This document shows, in pieces, positions 50,841 through 59,307 of a stretch of DNA of 64,000 bases. Location of the stretch: contig NZ_CAAHFG010000001.1 of NCBI RefSeq assembly GCF_900890425.1, positions 2,914,001-2,978,000 of the forward strand, given 5' to 3'. The stretch is from Pontiella desulfatans. GTDB taxonomy: Bacteria > Verrucomicrobiota > Kiritimatiellia > Kiritimatiellales > Pontiellaceae. The notes under the pieces were generated by a model. That model made no database searches. It had not been told where the DNA came from and saw nothing but the letters and a program-made list of their open reading frames with translations. Each line of letters begins with the position of its first letter. Position 1 is the stretch's first letter. A program made the position numbers and the translations under genes.

Positions 50841-52247
50841 TTAATCCACCAGTTCGCGTTCGATGTCTTCGAGTGATTTCCCTTTGGTTTCCGGCACCAT
50901 CCATTTGATGACGATGAATCCGACGAGACAGATGGCACCGTAGAGCCAGAACGTACCCGCCGCACCGAGCGCCACATTGATCGGCTTGAAGGTAACGGTG
51001 AGCGCGAAACAGGCGATCCAGAGCGCAGAAACACAAAGGCTCATGGCCGCGCCGCGGATACGGTTCGGGAAGATTTCAGAGAGCAGCACCCAGGTGATCG
51101 GCGCAAGCGTCATCGCATAGCAGGCGATCGCGGTGAGTACGACGATCAACACAATCACACCCTGCATCTGGAAGTGATAGCAGGCGCCAAGGATGGCGTA
51201 CGTCACCATCAACCCGCCGGATCCGAGCAGCATCAGCGGGCGGCGGCCCCAGCGGTCGACGGTGTGGATCGCCACGAAGGTGAAGACGAGGTTGACGACG
51301 CCGGTGATCACGATGTTGAACATCATGCCGCTCACGTCATAACCGGCGGCTTCAAAGATTTCCTGCGCATAATTGAAGATCACGTTGATACCACACCATT
51401 GCTGGAACATCGCAATAAAGATACCGAGCCCGAGAATTTTCAACAGCTTCGGGTGGAGCAGTTCTTTGTAGTTAATCTTGCCGCTTTCACCGGCAAGCGT
51501 GTCTCCAATATCAGCCACCTCAGCCGCCGCATAATCAGCTCCGCCAATTTTGGCGAGCACCTTTTCGGCTTCGGCCGTCCGCCCCTGTTTGAGCAGCCAG
51601 CGCGGCGATTCGGGGATAATCAGCGCCATAAAAAAGAAGAGTCCGGCCGGAATGGTTTCGGCGGCAAACATCCAGCGCCAGCCGAACTGGCCGTTCCACG
51701 ATTCAAGGATCACATCGGCCGTCGCGCCGGTATCGACCGGGTGGCTGTTGTAGATCACCAGATTGGCAATCTGCGCCGCCAGCACACCGATCACAATCGT
51801 GAGCTGGTTAACGGAGACAAACTTGCCGCGCATGTGCGCCGGCGAAACCTCGGCAATATACATCGGCGAAACATTGGAGGCCAGCCCGATGCCCGCACCG
51901 CCGATGATACGGGCGATGATGAACGAGGTGAAATCCTGCGAAAGCGCCGTCCAGACGGCGGAAACCGTAAACATGACCGCCGCAGTCACCAGCACCTTTT
52001 TGCGGCCGATGCGGTCGGTGATTCCGCCCGAAAGCAGGGCACCGCCCAGACAACCGGCCAGCGCCGAGCTCATGGCCCATCCGGCCAGCCACGCCTTACT
52101 TTCCCCGACCAGATCGAAGAAAGGTTCGTAGAACGGTTTGGCGCCGCCGATTACGACCCAGTCGTATCCGAACAGCAGTCCGCCCAGCGCAGCCACCAGT
52201 GAGATTTGAAAGATATATCTGACGTTGAATGTATAGTTTGTGTTCAT
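50841..52247 (-). CDS. Sugar-porter MFS transporter (SP family)
   Basis: Inner-membrane sugar:proton symporter of 468 residues with twelve predicted helices. SP-family signatures are all present: GGLLFGYDWVVIGGA near the start, DRIGRKKVLVTAAVM between helices 2 and 3, PESPRWLLKQGR after helix 6, DRWGRRPLMLLGSGG, and PETKGKSLEDIERELVD at the end. It is of the xylose/galactose/fucose-type porter group; the exact sugar cannot be told. The start overlaps the UroD-family stop by 4 bp (ATGA), so the pair forms its own unit. An orphan start follows its stop, suggesting a third gene was lost here. Confidence 0.94.
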   Translation of the reverse strand: MNTNYTFNVRYIFQISLVAALGGLLFGYDWVVIGGAKPFYEPFFDLVGESKAWLAGWAMSSALAGCLGGALLSGGITDRIGRKKVLVTAAVMFTVSAVWTALSQDFTSFIIARIIGGAGIGLASNVSPMYIAEVSPAHMRGKFVSVNQLTIVIGVLAAQIANLVIYNSHPVDTGATADVILESWNGQFGWRWMFAAETIPAGLFFFMALIIPESPRWLLKQGRTAEAEKVLAKIGGADYAAAEVADIGDTLAGESGKINYKELLHPKLLKILGLGIFIAMFQQWCGINVIFNYAQEIFEAAGYDVSGMMFNIVITGVVNLVFTFVAIHTVDRWGRRPLMLLGSGGLMVTYAILGACYHFQMQGVIVLIVVLTAIACYAMTLAPITWVLLSEIFPNRIRGAAMSLCVSALWIACFALTVTFKPINVALGAAGTFWLYGAICLVGFIVIKWMVPETKGKSLEDIERELVD

Positions 52248-53500
52248 GATTGCCTTTTATTGAATTCTTTAACGGCGTCAATCATGGCGACGATGTTTTC
52301 GATCGGCGTCTGCGCCTGCACGTTATGAACGGCATTAAACACGAATCCGCCGTTTGGAGAAAAGGTCTTACAACGTTCCAGCACCTCCTTGCGCACCTCC
52401 TCCGGCGTTCCGAATGGAAGCGTCTTTTGTGTATCCACGCCCCCGCCCCAAAAAACAAGTTTGTCGCCATAGCACGCCTTCAGCGCTTTGGGATCCATCC
52501 CGGTCGCGGAGCACTGGACCGGATTGATGATATCCACCCCGGCATCGATAAAGTTCTGCATAAAGGTCTCTACCGCGCCGCAGGAGTGCTTAAAGACCTT
52601 CCAGTTCGTCAGCTCATGGATGCAATCCGTCATCTTCCGGTAATAGGGTAGCCACAGCTCGCGGAACGTTTCCGGCGAACAGAATGTTCCGCTTTGAGTT
52701 CCGAAGTCGGTGCCGCACAAGAACACCAGATCGACTGAATCCCCGAGAACCGGTGCGATGCGTTTAATGTTTTCCACCGCGATCTGGCTCTGTTTTTCAA
52801 ACAGCTCGTGAATATAGTCCTGGCGAATCGCGGTGGAGACATACCACTCCTCCACATCGCGAATACCCTTCGGCGCCTTCAATTGCACCGCGGGCACGAG
52901 TGCCACATCTCCAAGGGCAGTTCCGGGCAGTCCGCCGAAAACCGCGCGCCCGGTCTTACCGGCCTCATCCGCCGCCATGCGCATGTTCTGGATTTGTTCA
53001 TCAGAAACCGGACCAAACTCTTCCAGGTTTTCTTCAACGTCCAATTCGTCCTCATCGAAGCCGCTGCCGCGGCTCGTCGCATCGAAGAAAAAACCGCCGT
53101 CCGGCATATGCGCAGAGGGCTCGACCGAGCGATCCCCCTGCGGATAAACAAACACGCCCTTTTCGTTTTCAAGGGTCTCGAAGCCTCCCGCCATCAAAAC
53201 GACCTGGTCCCACGGCGTACGCCACTCTTTCCAGTTTTCGTTGGCGGTTCCAAACATCGTGCCGCCCGGCATCGGCGCAGCCACGTCAACGCCCATGGCA
53301 TCCTGCAAATCCTCATCCACCCAGCCAAGCATCTGGAACGGCTCATGCACCTTGACCGGGCGCTCTTCGAGCCCGTAGTGATCGCGCAACTGCGCCACGC
53401 AGGTGCAGTGCAGACCGGTCTGCCCCCCCGCACCAAGATCCACCGGAACCGCCCCGCCTTTATGGCTCAGCGCATTTAGAACTTTCCCTTTTGAGTCCAC
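52244..53500 (-). CDS. Uroporphyrinogen-decarboxylase-family protein
   Basis: Cytoplasmic protein of 418 residues of the UroD/MtaA-like superfamily. The GTG at 53500 is chosen because AGGAG lies just before it; the upstream frame to 53539 is not needed. Conserved blocks: VPVDLGAGGQTGLHCT near the N-terminus, ELWLPYYRKMTDCIHELTNW, FKHSCGAVETFMQNFIDAG with probable metal-binding His/Cys, VDIINPVQCSATGMDPKALK, and VFWGGGVDTQKTLPFGTPEEV. True heme UroD enzymes lack this arrangement; the family includes corrinoid-linked methyltransferases and many uncharacterised proteins near sugar genes in PVC bacteria. It is paired with the SP transporter, so a role in metabolising a methylated or unusual sugar is possible but unproven. 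Confidence 0.88.
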   Translation of the reverse strand: MDSKGKVLNALSHKGGAVPVDLGAGGQTGLHCTCVAQLRDHYGLEERPVKVHEPFQMLGWVDEDLQDAMGVDVAAPMPGGTMFGTANENWKEWRTPWDQVVLMAGGFETLENEKGVFVYPQGDRSVEPSAHMPDGGFFFDATSRGSGFDEDELDVEENLEEFGPVSDEQIQNMRMAADEAGKTGRAVFGGLPGTALGDVALVPAVQLKAPKGIRDVEEWYVSTAIRQDYIHELFEKQSQIAVENIKRIAPVLGDSVDLVFLCGTDFGTQSGTFCSPETFRELWLPYYRKMTDCIHELTNWKVFKHSCGAVETFMQNFIDAGVDIINPVQCSATGMDPKALKACYGDKLVFWGGGVDTQKTLPFGTPEEVRKEVLERCKTFSPNGGFVFNAVHNVQAQTPIENIVAMIDAVKEFNKRQS

Positions 53501-53594
53501 ACTCTCTCCTCTCCGTTTCAGCTTGCGGTGCTCCGCCAATCATGAATCCGGCTTTCCGCAGCAGCTCCATCGTATTGTTGCATGCAAAGGTCTT

Positions 53595-53637
53595 TCACGC
53601 GCCTTTGCGTGAGTTAAAAAGCGCTCGGCGAGCGCCG
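53595..53637. repeat. Two short hairpins before the UroD gene
   Basis: TCACGC-GCCTTT-GCGTGA (53595-53612) and GCGCTC-GGC-GAGCGC (53621-53635) flank an A-run. The second reaches the TAG stop of the 53638 sulfatase. Together with T-rich sequence on the minus strand (TTTTTAACTCACGC) the first pair could end or protect the message. The rest of the 137-bp gap shows nothing else. Confidence 0.55.
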
Positions 53638-55302
53638 CTATTTTTTCTTCTTGTTCGCTTCGCGGGAAGCCTTTTTGGACGGCTTTTTGTCCAAGTAATC
53701 CAGCCGATTGAGGTTGTTGATTTGTGGCGCACCCGGCGTGGAGCGACCCCGCTCCAGATCGTGTTTCAATTTGTCGAACAGGCGCTGCTTCACTTCGGGA
53801 TATTCCAGCAACAGATTTTTATATTCGCCGACATCGTCCTTGAGGTTGAACAAGCCCATCGGCAACTGGTTTTCATCCTTCACGGCCCCGAACGCCGTTT
53901 TCATATACCGTTCACCGGGACGGGTCCAACCGCCCGACCCTTGCGCGACGATCAGTTTCCAGTCGCCGTCGGTGATCGCTAGTTTAGAACTAATCGTATT
54001 ATAAATGGCGCTCTTACGCGGCGAGCTGTCGGAGGTTCCTTTCAGGAGCGGGAGGAAACTGATCGAATCTTCCCCCTCGTTGTCGGCGAGTTGCTGTCCG
54101 GTGAGTTCGGCAAAGGTCTCCAGAAAATCGACATGGGAAATCAGCTGGTCGCTGTTGCGCCCTTTCGGTGCTCCGGCCGGCCACTGGATGACAAACGGCA
54201 CACGATTCCCACCCTCGTACAAATCGGCTTTTTGACCCCGATAGATGTAGCTCGGATTATGACCCTTTTCCAAGTGGACGGTGTAATCGGCATGCGGCGC
54301 ACAGCCGTTATCGGCGGTAAAGATGACGATGGTGTTTTCTTCCAGGCCCGCCTCGCGCAGTGCGTTCAAAACCTGACCCACCACGCCATCGGTCTGCATC
54401 GCAAAATCGGCATACTTTGTGCCAATCGCACTTTTTCCGGCCCATTCCGCCGACGGGACAATCGGGGTGTGCGGCGAGTTCAGCGCGAGATATAAAAAGA
54501 AGGGCGTTCCCTTTTTTGCCTCGGGCCCACACTTTTTGATCAGGGCGGCCGCCTCATCGCCCATACGCGGCAATACATCTACCGTCTCGAACGATTTCGC
54601 CTTCGGGCCTTCGCGCATATAACACTGCTCACCCCTGACGTTGGGCTGTGTTTCTGTGGGCACTTCGCTTGCACGGTCGTCGATCAGCCAGACATAGGGC
54701 GGAATATCGAGCGAGGCGGCAATGCCGAAAAAGCTGTCAAAACCGCGGTCAACCGGTCCCCCGCCAAACGGCTGGGTATAGTCGATATCTTTAAGCGCAA
54801 TGATTTTGCCCTTCTTTACCCCCGGGAGCGCCTCCCAATCCAACCCCAAATGCCATTTGCCGATCATCGCCGTCCGATATCCCGCTTTTTTGAGGAGCGA
54901 AGCCAGCGTCGTGCGTCCCTTTTCGACACGTGCCGGACTGTTTCCTTTCGCAACCTGACCGCTATTTGAAGCGCGCCAGCTGTAACGCCCTGTCAACAAG
55001 CTGTACCGGCTCGGCGTGCAGACGCCCGAACTGCTGTGCCCGTTTAAGAGCGCCAGCCCGTTATTGATCAGGCTATCGATATGTGGCGTCGGGATTTTTC
55101 CTTCCGGGTTCAGCCCCGACACATCCCCCACGCCCATATCGTCCGCATTGATCAACACGATATTCGGCCTGTCCTGAGCTTGTCGAAGGGGCAACTTCGC
55201 CGCAAACGTTGAAAGCGCAGCCATGAAACATAGTGCACCGATGATCACTCGCCGTCCCGCTGAGCGGAACGGAAAACATACCCTATTCATTCTATTGTTC
55301 AT
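53638..55302 (-). CDS. Sulfatase with two repeat-derived peptides at the N-terminus; Lys-rich tail
   Basis: Sulfatase of 554 residues. The signal region contains PFRSAGRR (codons of a near-perfect palindrome, 55252-55272), then the hydrophobic core IIGALCFMAALSTFAA, then LPLRQAQDR (codons of the repeat at 55169-55191) before NIVLINADDMGVGDVSG. Maturation motif C95-T-P-S-R; MIGKWHLGLDWEALPG; FLYLALNSPHTPIVPS; IVIFTADNGCAPHADYTVHLEKG with IYRGQKADLYEGG. The C-terminus ends KKPSKKASREANKKKK, a basic tail. The sulfatase fold is complete, so the repeat peptides are probably removed or tolerated with the signal peptide. Substrate unknown. 21 bp downstream of the GH95 stop. Confidence 0.94.
   Translation of the reverse strand: MNNRMNRVCFPFRSAGRRVIIGALCFMAALSTFAAKLPLRQAQDRPNIVLINADDMGVGDVSGLNPEGKIPTPHIDSLINNGLALLNGHSSSGVCTPSRYSLLTGRYSWRASNSGQVAKGNSPARVEKGRTTLASLLKKAGYRTAMIGKWHLGLDWEALPGVKKGKIIALKDIDYTQPFGGGPVDRGFDSFFGIAASLDIPPYVWLIDDRASEVPTETQPNVRGEQCYMREGPKAKSFETVDVLPRMGDEAAALIKKCGPEAKKGTPFFLYLALNSPHTPIVPSAEWAGKSAIGTKYADFAMQTDGVVGQVLNALREAGLEENTIVIFTADNGCAPHADYTVHLEKGHNPSYIYRGQKADLYEGGNRVPFVIQWPAGAPKGRNSDQLISHVDFLETFAELTGQQLADNEGEDSISFLPLLKGTSDSSPRKSAIYNTISSKLAITDGDWKLIVAQGSGGWTRPGERYMKTAFGAVKDENQLPMGLFNLKDDVGEYKNLLLEYPEVKQRLFDKLKHDLERGRSTPGAPQINNLNRLDYLDKKPSKKASREANKKKK
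55169..55191. repeat. In-frame dispersed repeat (CCTGAGCTTGTCGAAGG)
   Basis: CCTGTCCTGAGCTTGTCGAA and the following GGG match a short repeat widely seen in bacterial genomes, whose translation is LRQAQDR or STSSGQA depending on frame. Here it encodes LPLRQAQDR at the signal-peptide junction of the 53638 sulfatase. Paralogues go directly from Ala to PNIVLI. Confidence 0.75.
55252..55272. repeat. Palindrome inside a signal-peptide n-region
   Basis: CCGTCCCGCTGAGCGGAACG and its final G form a near-perfect inverted repeat (19 of 21 positions symmetric) within the first 20 codons of the 53638 sulfatase. It encodes FRSAGRR, giving the n-region its positive charge. Confidence 0.6.
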
Positions 55303-55323
55303 TTTCTCTCCACTCTAATCTCT

Positions 55324-57684
55324 TCAACGCGGCGCAATCGTATAGGAATTACCGCTTTCGGTCGGAAATGAGATGCTGCCGTCATCATTCTTTGTTACTT
55401 TAACGGCATTCCCCTTGTGCGTCACCGTCACCGGGGCGCTGGTCTTGAGCCTGCAATCGGCTCCTTTCCCGGAAAGAATCGTGGCCTGTTTCAGTTTTGC
55501 GTCTTCCCAAGCCATATCGACCACAAAGGCACCGCGGGCTTTCATCCCTTTGACAGAACCGTTCGCCCAGGCCTTGGGCAGGACTGGCAGTAGCTCCATA
55601 TAGCCCAGATGTGACTGGAGCAGGATTTCGTTGACCCCCGCCGCATAACCAAAATTTGCGTCAATCTGAAAAGCAGAGCCGCTTCGATTTATTTCCGCCA
55701 GCAGGTTGAGCGGCAAATGTCCTTTCATCCACGCCATATTAATGTCGTGAGCCCGCTCTCCATCTCCCAAACGGCTCCAGAGGCTGACCCTCCACATTTT
55801 GCCCCAGCCGGTGGCTTTCGTCGCGGCGCGTGCATTAAGAGCAACGCGGGCGGCCTCTGCGAATTCAGGTGTTCGCTGAGGGGAAATTTGGCGGCCCGGA
55901 TAAATGGCGATCATATGCGAGACATGACGGTGCCCCTTTTTACTGTCCCGGTCGACCATCCACTCCTGGAGCTGGCCCCAGCTCCCAACTTGCGGCCCCA
56001 GCAGACGGCTTTTCATGTCAGCGACCTGCTTGCGGAAGGCTTTGTCTTCGCCCAGCGCCTCGGACGCCTCGATGAAGTTGGTGAACAGGTCCCAGACCAG
56101 TTGCTGGTCAAAACTCACCCCGTCCTCGATCGGGCCGTGCTCGGGCGAGAATCCGTCCGGAGAGACCAGCTTGCCCTTGTGCGGACCATCCGGAAGTTCC
56201 TTGAGCGTGTCCTGCCAGAATTCGCACAGCTCCTTCATCACCGGGTAGGCCCGGTTGCGCAGATAGTCCTCATCCAGCGTGAAGGCGTAATGGTCCCAAA
56301 GGTTCTGCGCCAACCAGGCTGCATCACCCTTCGAAATAAGATAGCAGGAGCCGCCGAAAAGCCCGTTGGCGGCACGCGTGGCCCAGCCGCGCGTCTCTTC
56401 CCCGAAATGCTCCTTGGTGAACTCTTTCTTGACGTCACGAATCGCATGGATCCATTCCGCCAGGGGTGAGAAGCAATCGGACAGGTTGGCCTGGTCGACA
56501 AACCAGTAGTTCATCTGCAAATTGACATCCGAATGATAGTCACCGCGCCATGGCGGTTTGTCGAGGTCATTCCACAGGCCCTGCAGGTTGGCCGGCGCTT
56601 TCCCTTGGCGGGAACAGCCTATCATCAGGTAGCGCGCAAACTGATAAAGCAGTTCCTCCAGATCAGGGTCAGCCGCGCCTTCACGGACACGTAAAACCCG
56701 TTCGTATGTCGGAAGGTCCAGCACATCGGCCGGGGTTGTTCCCAGCTCCAGAGCGAAACGGTCATACAGCGTCCGGTAATCCGCAAGATGCGCGGTCAGC
56801 AGGGCGTCGACTCCCTGCGCACTTGCCGACTTCATGGCTTTTTCAAGCTCGTCATGCGGATGCGCCCCGGTCCAGCCCTTGTTCCGGTCCATCTCAAAGT
56901 TGGTATCACCGCTCAGCAGAATCGTCACGCTGTCACAACCGTTAAAGGAAATCGCACCGTCCCCGGCTTCAAGGGTTCCGCCTTCGTTCAGCACCCGGAC
57001 CTGCGATTCATAATCGAGGTGGATTTTGTATTCGTAGGGAGCAGTCTCGAGATTTCGTTCATATCTTGTGGTGCCATGCCGTAATTGCTTTTTATCCTTT
57101 CCCTGGAGGGGTTTATGATCCTTCATGGATCCGGCGGAAACCATACTGTTACCTGTGGCAGTGATCGTTGCCTCATGATTGTCCGTCAGGCGAATGCGCC
57201 CAGTATGCGCGCCCGGCTTGTCGGCAGTCAGGCGGATCACCACGACACCGGCCGGACGGCTGGCAAAGGCCTCACGGGTATAGGTCACACCACCGCTGGT
57301 GTAGCGCGTACGCTGAATCCCGTTGGGAAGATCCAGCTCGCGGCGGTAATCCGTAAATGTTTCGTGCGCGGGCTGTTCAATGAACAGGTCGCCGAACGAC
57401 TGGTAGACGCCGTTATAGTTCTCGTCCCCGACCCAGAGCGTGTCGGCATTAAACTGAACACGCTCATTGGGTACACCACCGAAGAGCATTGCGCCGAAAC
57501 CGCCGTTGCCGATCGGGTAGGCTTCCTGTTTCCAATCGGTTGCAGGTTTGTTGCTCCAGAGCACCCGATCCGCCCTGGCCGGTTCCAATGCCGGATTCGC
57601 TTTCGCGAAGGAACACAGGGAACCAACGCAAAGGATCGAGAATGTCATCCATACTTTTCTGATAGTCATATTTCTATTGCTCAT
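55324..57684 (-). CDS. Alpha-L-fucosidase-like enzyme, GH95
   Basis: Secreted GH95 enzyme of 786 residues, releasing alpha-linked L-fucose (or L-galactose) by inversion. Signal peptide (TFSILCVGSLCSFAKA); N-terminal super-sandwich opening WKQEAYPIGNGGFGAMLFGG and FNADTLWVGDENYNG; the (alpha/alpha)6 barrel with N388-L-Q-M-N392 (substrate-activating Asn pair), SPEHG with general acid E515, HRHVSHMIAIYPG, and FQIDANFG with base D675. The usual SPEN is SPEH here. The C-terminal sheet has LLPVLPKAWANGSVKGMKAR and GAFVVDMAW. Shorter in the middle than the 59308 paralogue. It lies 6 bp after the 57691 sulfatase, so it is co-expressed. Confidence 0.94.
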   Translation of the reverse strand: MSNRNMTIRKVWMTFSILCVGSLCSFAKANPALEPARADRVLWSNKPATDWKQEAYPIGNGGFGAMLFGGVPNERVQFNADTLWVGDENYNGVYQSFGDLFIEQPAHETFTDYRRELDLPNGIQRTRYTSGGVTYTREAFASRPAGVVVIRLTADKPGAHTGRIRLTDNHEATITATGNSMVSAGSMKDHKPLQGKDKKQLRHGTTRYERNLETAPYEYKIHLDYESQVRVLNEGGTLEAGDGAISFNGCDSVTILLSGDTNFEMDRNKGWTGAHPHDELEKAMKSASAQGVDALLTAHLADYRTLYDRFALELGTTPADVLDLPTYERVLRVREGAADPDLEELLYQFARYLMIGCSRQGKAPANLQGLWNDLDKPPWRGDYHSDVNLQMNYWFVDQANLSDCFSPLAEWIHAIRDVKKEFTKEHFGEETRGWATRAANGLFGGSCYLISKGDAAWLAQNLWDHYAFTLDEDYLRNRAYPVMKELCEFWQDTLKELPDGPHKGKLVSPDGFSPEHGPIEDGVSFDQQLVWDLFTNFIEASEALGEDKAFRKQVADMKSRLLGPQVGSWGQLQEWMVDRDSKKGHRHVSHMIAIYPGRQISPQRTPEFAEAARVALNARAATKATGWGKMWRVSLWSRLGDGERAHDINMAWMKGHLPLNLLAEINRSGSAFQIDANFGYAAGVNEILLQSHLGYMELLPVLPKAWANGSVKGMKARGAFVVDMAWEDAKLKQATILSGKGADCRLKTSAPVTVTHKGNAVKVTKNDDGSISFPTESGNSYTIAPR

Positions 57685-57690
57685 TTTCTT

Positions 57691-59268
57691 CTACTCCTTT
57701 TCAGCCGCTTCTTTTTTTGCCTTTTTGGCCGCCATAAATTTTGCACGCTTCTGGGCCTTCTTTTCCTCGAGGGTCATCTTTTTGCCCTTCTCTGTTTTCG
57801 GCGTTGCGTCACTCGCGGCTTTTTGGGATTCGGGTCCAACCAGATTACCCGTTTCGAGTTGGTGCAGATCGTTAACCATCCCCTGCTTCGCCTCTTCCCA
57901 CCAAGGCTCGAATGCGGCCGCCAACCGTTTTGCAACTTCCGGGTGTTGCTCGATCACATTCTGTTTCTCGCCGGGATCGGATCGGTAATCGTAGAGTGCC
58001 AACGTTCTTTTCGCGTCCTTTTGTGATTTCTGCTTCGTCTCCCATACCAAGCGGAATCGTTTGGTGACGACGGCTGCATGATACTTGAAGCTCTCGATCT
58101 CTGTGGGATAGGTCCAACGCCCGCAGTGATTAAAAAGCATGCGGTCTTCTGGAATGCTCGAAGGTTTGCCCAGGATATCGTTGAACAGGCTGTATCCCTG
58201 AAGCCCCGAATCATCTGACTTGACTCCGATGATATCGCAGAACGTAGGGATGATATCCAGCCCACTGGCAAGCGTATTGTTATCGCGCGCTTTATCCGCA
58301 ACGCCGGGCCAGTGGAAAATAAAGGGAACGCAGGATCCTCCGCGCCACTGCTGATTTTTTCCGCCCCGCAGTCCGGCGTTATACAGGCCATCTTCCATAA
58401 GAAACCCATCCTTGTCATGACCGCCCCACCTAACCGTATGTCCGTTATCCGTCGTAAAAATAAGAATCGTATTGTCTTTATCGGGTCGGTTCTCCAGCCA
58501 TTTCATCAAGCGTCCCATATTCTCATCGATATTTGAGACCATCGCATAATAGCTCTTTTGCCCCTTGCCTAAGGCAGCGTCTTCATACAGCGCGAGGTAT
58601 TCTTTGGGAGCCTTAAGCGGCGAGTGCGGAATGCTGGTGGCGAGATACATAAAATAGGGCTGTTCCTGATTTCCCTCTTCAATCCATTTCATCGCCTGCT
58701 CAAACAGGATATCCCCACAATAGCCCTTAAAATTCTCATCTTTTCCGTTTCGGTTCAAAGCAGGGTCAAACCGACCCACTTGATTGCGAACGTAAAGCGC
58801 CATATCGAACCCGCGCTTGTAAGGGGCGAGCGGCTTTCCCGTTGTCCCCGTCTCCAAGCTGGCCAAATGCCATTTCCCGATCATGGCGGTTCGGTAGCCG
58901 GCATCCTTAAAATACTGAGGCAGGATTTTAAGGTCATCGCGCAAATTGTCGCGTTCATAGCGCGTATCGGTAACCCCGGCATAAAATTCATGCCGCCCGC
59001 TCATCAGCTGGGCGCGCGTCGGCGCGCAATAGGCCGCCACATTGAAATTCCTGAACCGCAGGCTCTGGTCATAGAGTCGATCGATATTGGGTGTTTTAAT
59101 AATTTCGTTGCCACTGCAGCCCAATTCGCCCCAACTCATATCATCCGTCAGGACAAAGATAATATTGGGCTTGTCTGCATCCGTCCCGCTGCGACTTTCC
59201 GGCGCGGCATATGCCGCTGTAACCATCAGCAAGGCTGAAATAATCGTTGTTGTCCTAAATCCTATCAC
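57691..59268 (-). CDS. Sulfatase with Lys/Ala-rich C-terminal tail
   Basis: Secreted sulfatase of 525 residues, start GTG at 59268 preceded by GAGGAG. Signal peptide, a short charged spacer (ESRSGTDADKP), NIIFVLTDDMSWGELGCSG with Asp pair 42-43, maturation motif C81-A-P-T-R, MIGKWHLASLETGTTGKP, YLATSIPHSPLKAP, ILIFTTDNGHTVRWGGHDKDG. After the fold, a 45-residue tail (EKKAQKRAKFMAAKKAKKE and following) is highly charged and probably helical. Placed between the two GH95 genes, 39 bp after 59308 and 6 bp before 55324. It might desulfate fucosyl units to expose them to GH95, an inference from order only. Confidence 0.94.
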   Translation of the reverse strand: MIGFRTTTIISALLMVTAAYAAPESRSGTDADKPNIIFVLTDDMSWGELGCSGNEIIKTPNIDRLYDQSLRFRNFNVAAYCAPTRAQLMSGRHEFYAGVTDTRYERDNLRDDLKILPQYFKDAGYRTAMIGKWHLASLETGTTGKPLAPYKRGFDMALYVRNQVGRFDPALNRNGKDENFKGYCGDILFEQAMKWIEEGNQEQPYFMYLATSIPHSPLKAPKEYLALYEDAALGKGQKSYYAMVSNIDENMGRLMKWLENRPDKDNTILIFTTDNGHTVRWGGHDKDGFLMEDGLYNAGLRGGKNQQWRGGSCVPFIFHWPGVADKARDNNTLASGLDIIPTFCDIIGVKSDDSGLQGYSLFNDILGKPSSIPEDRMLFNHCGRWTYPTEIESFKYHAAVVTKRFRLVWETKQKSQKDAKRTLALYDYRSDPGEKQNVIEQHPEVAKRLAAAFEPWWEEAKQGMVNDLHQLETGNLVGPESQKAASDATPKTEKGKKMTLEEKKAQKRAKFMAAKKAKKEAAEKE

Positions 59269-59307
59269 TTCATCTCCTCGTATTGCCCTAGCAAGCCAAT
59301 ATCCCTC

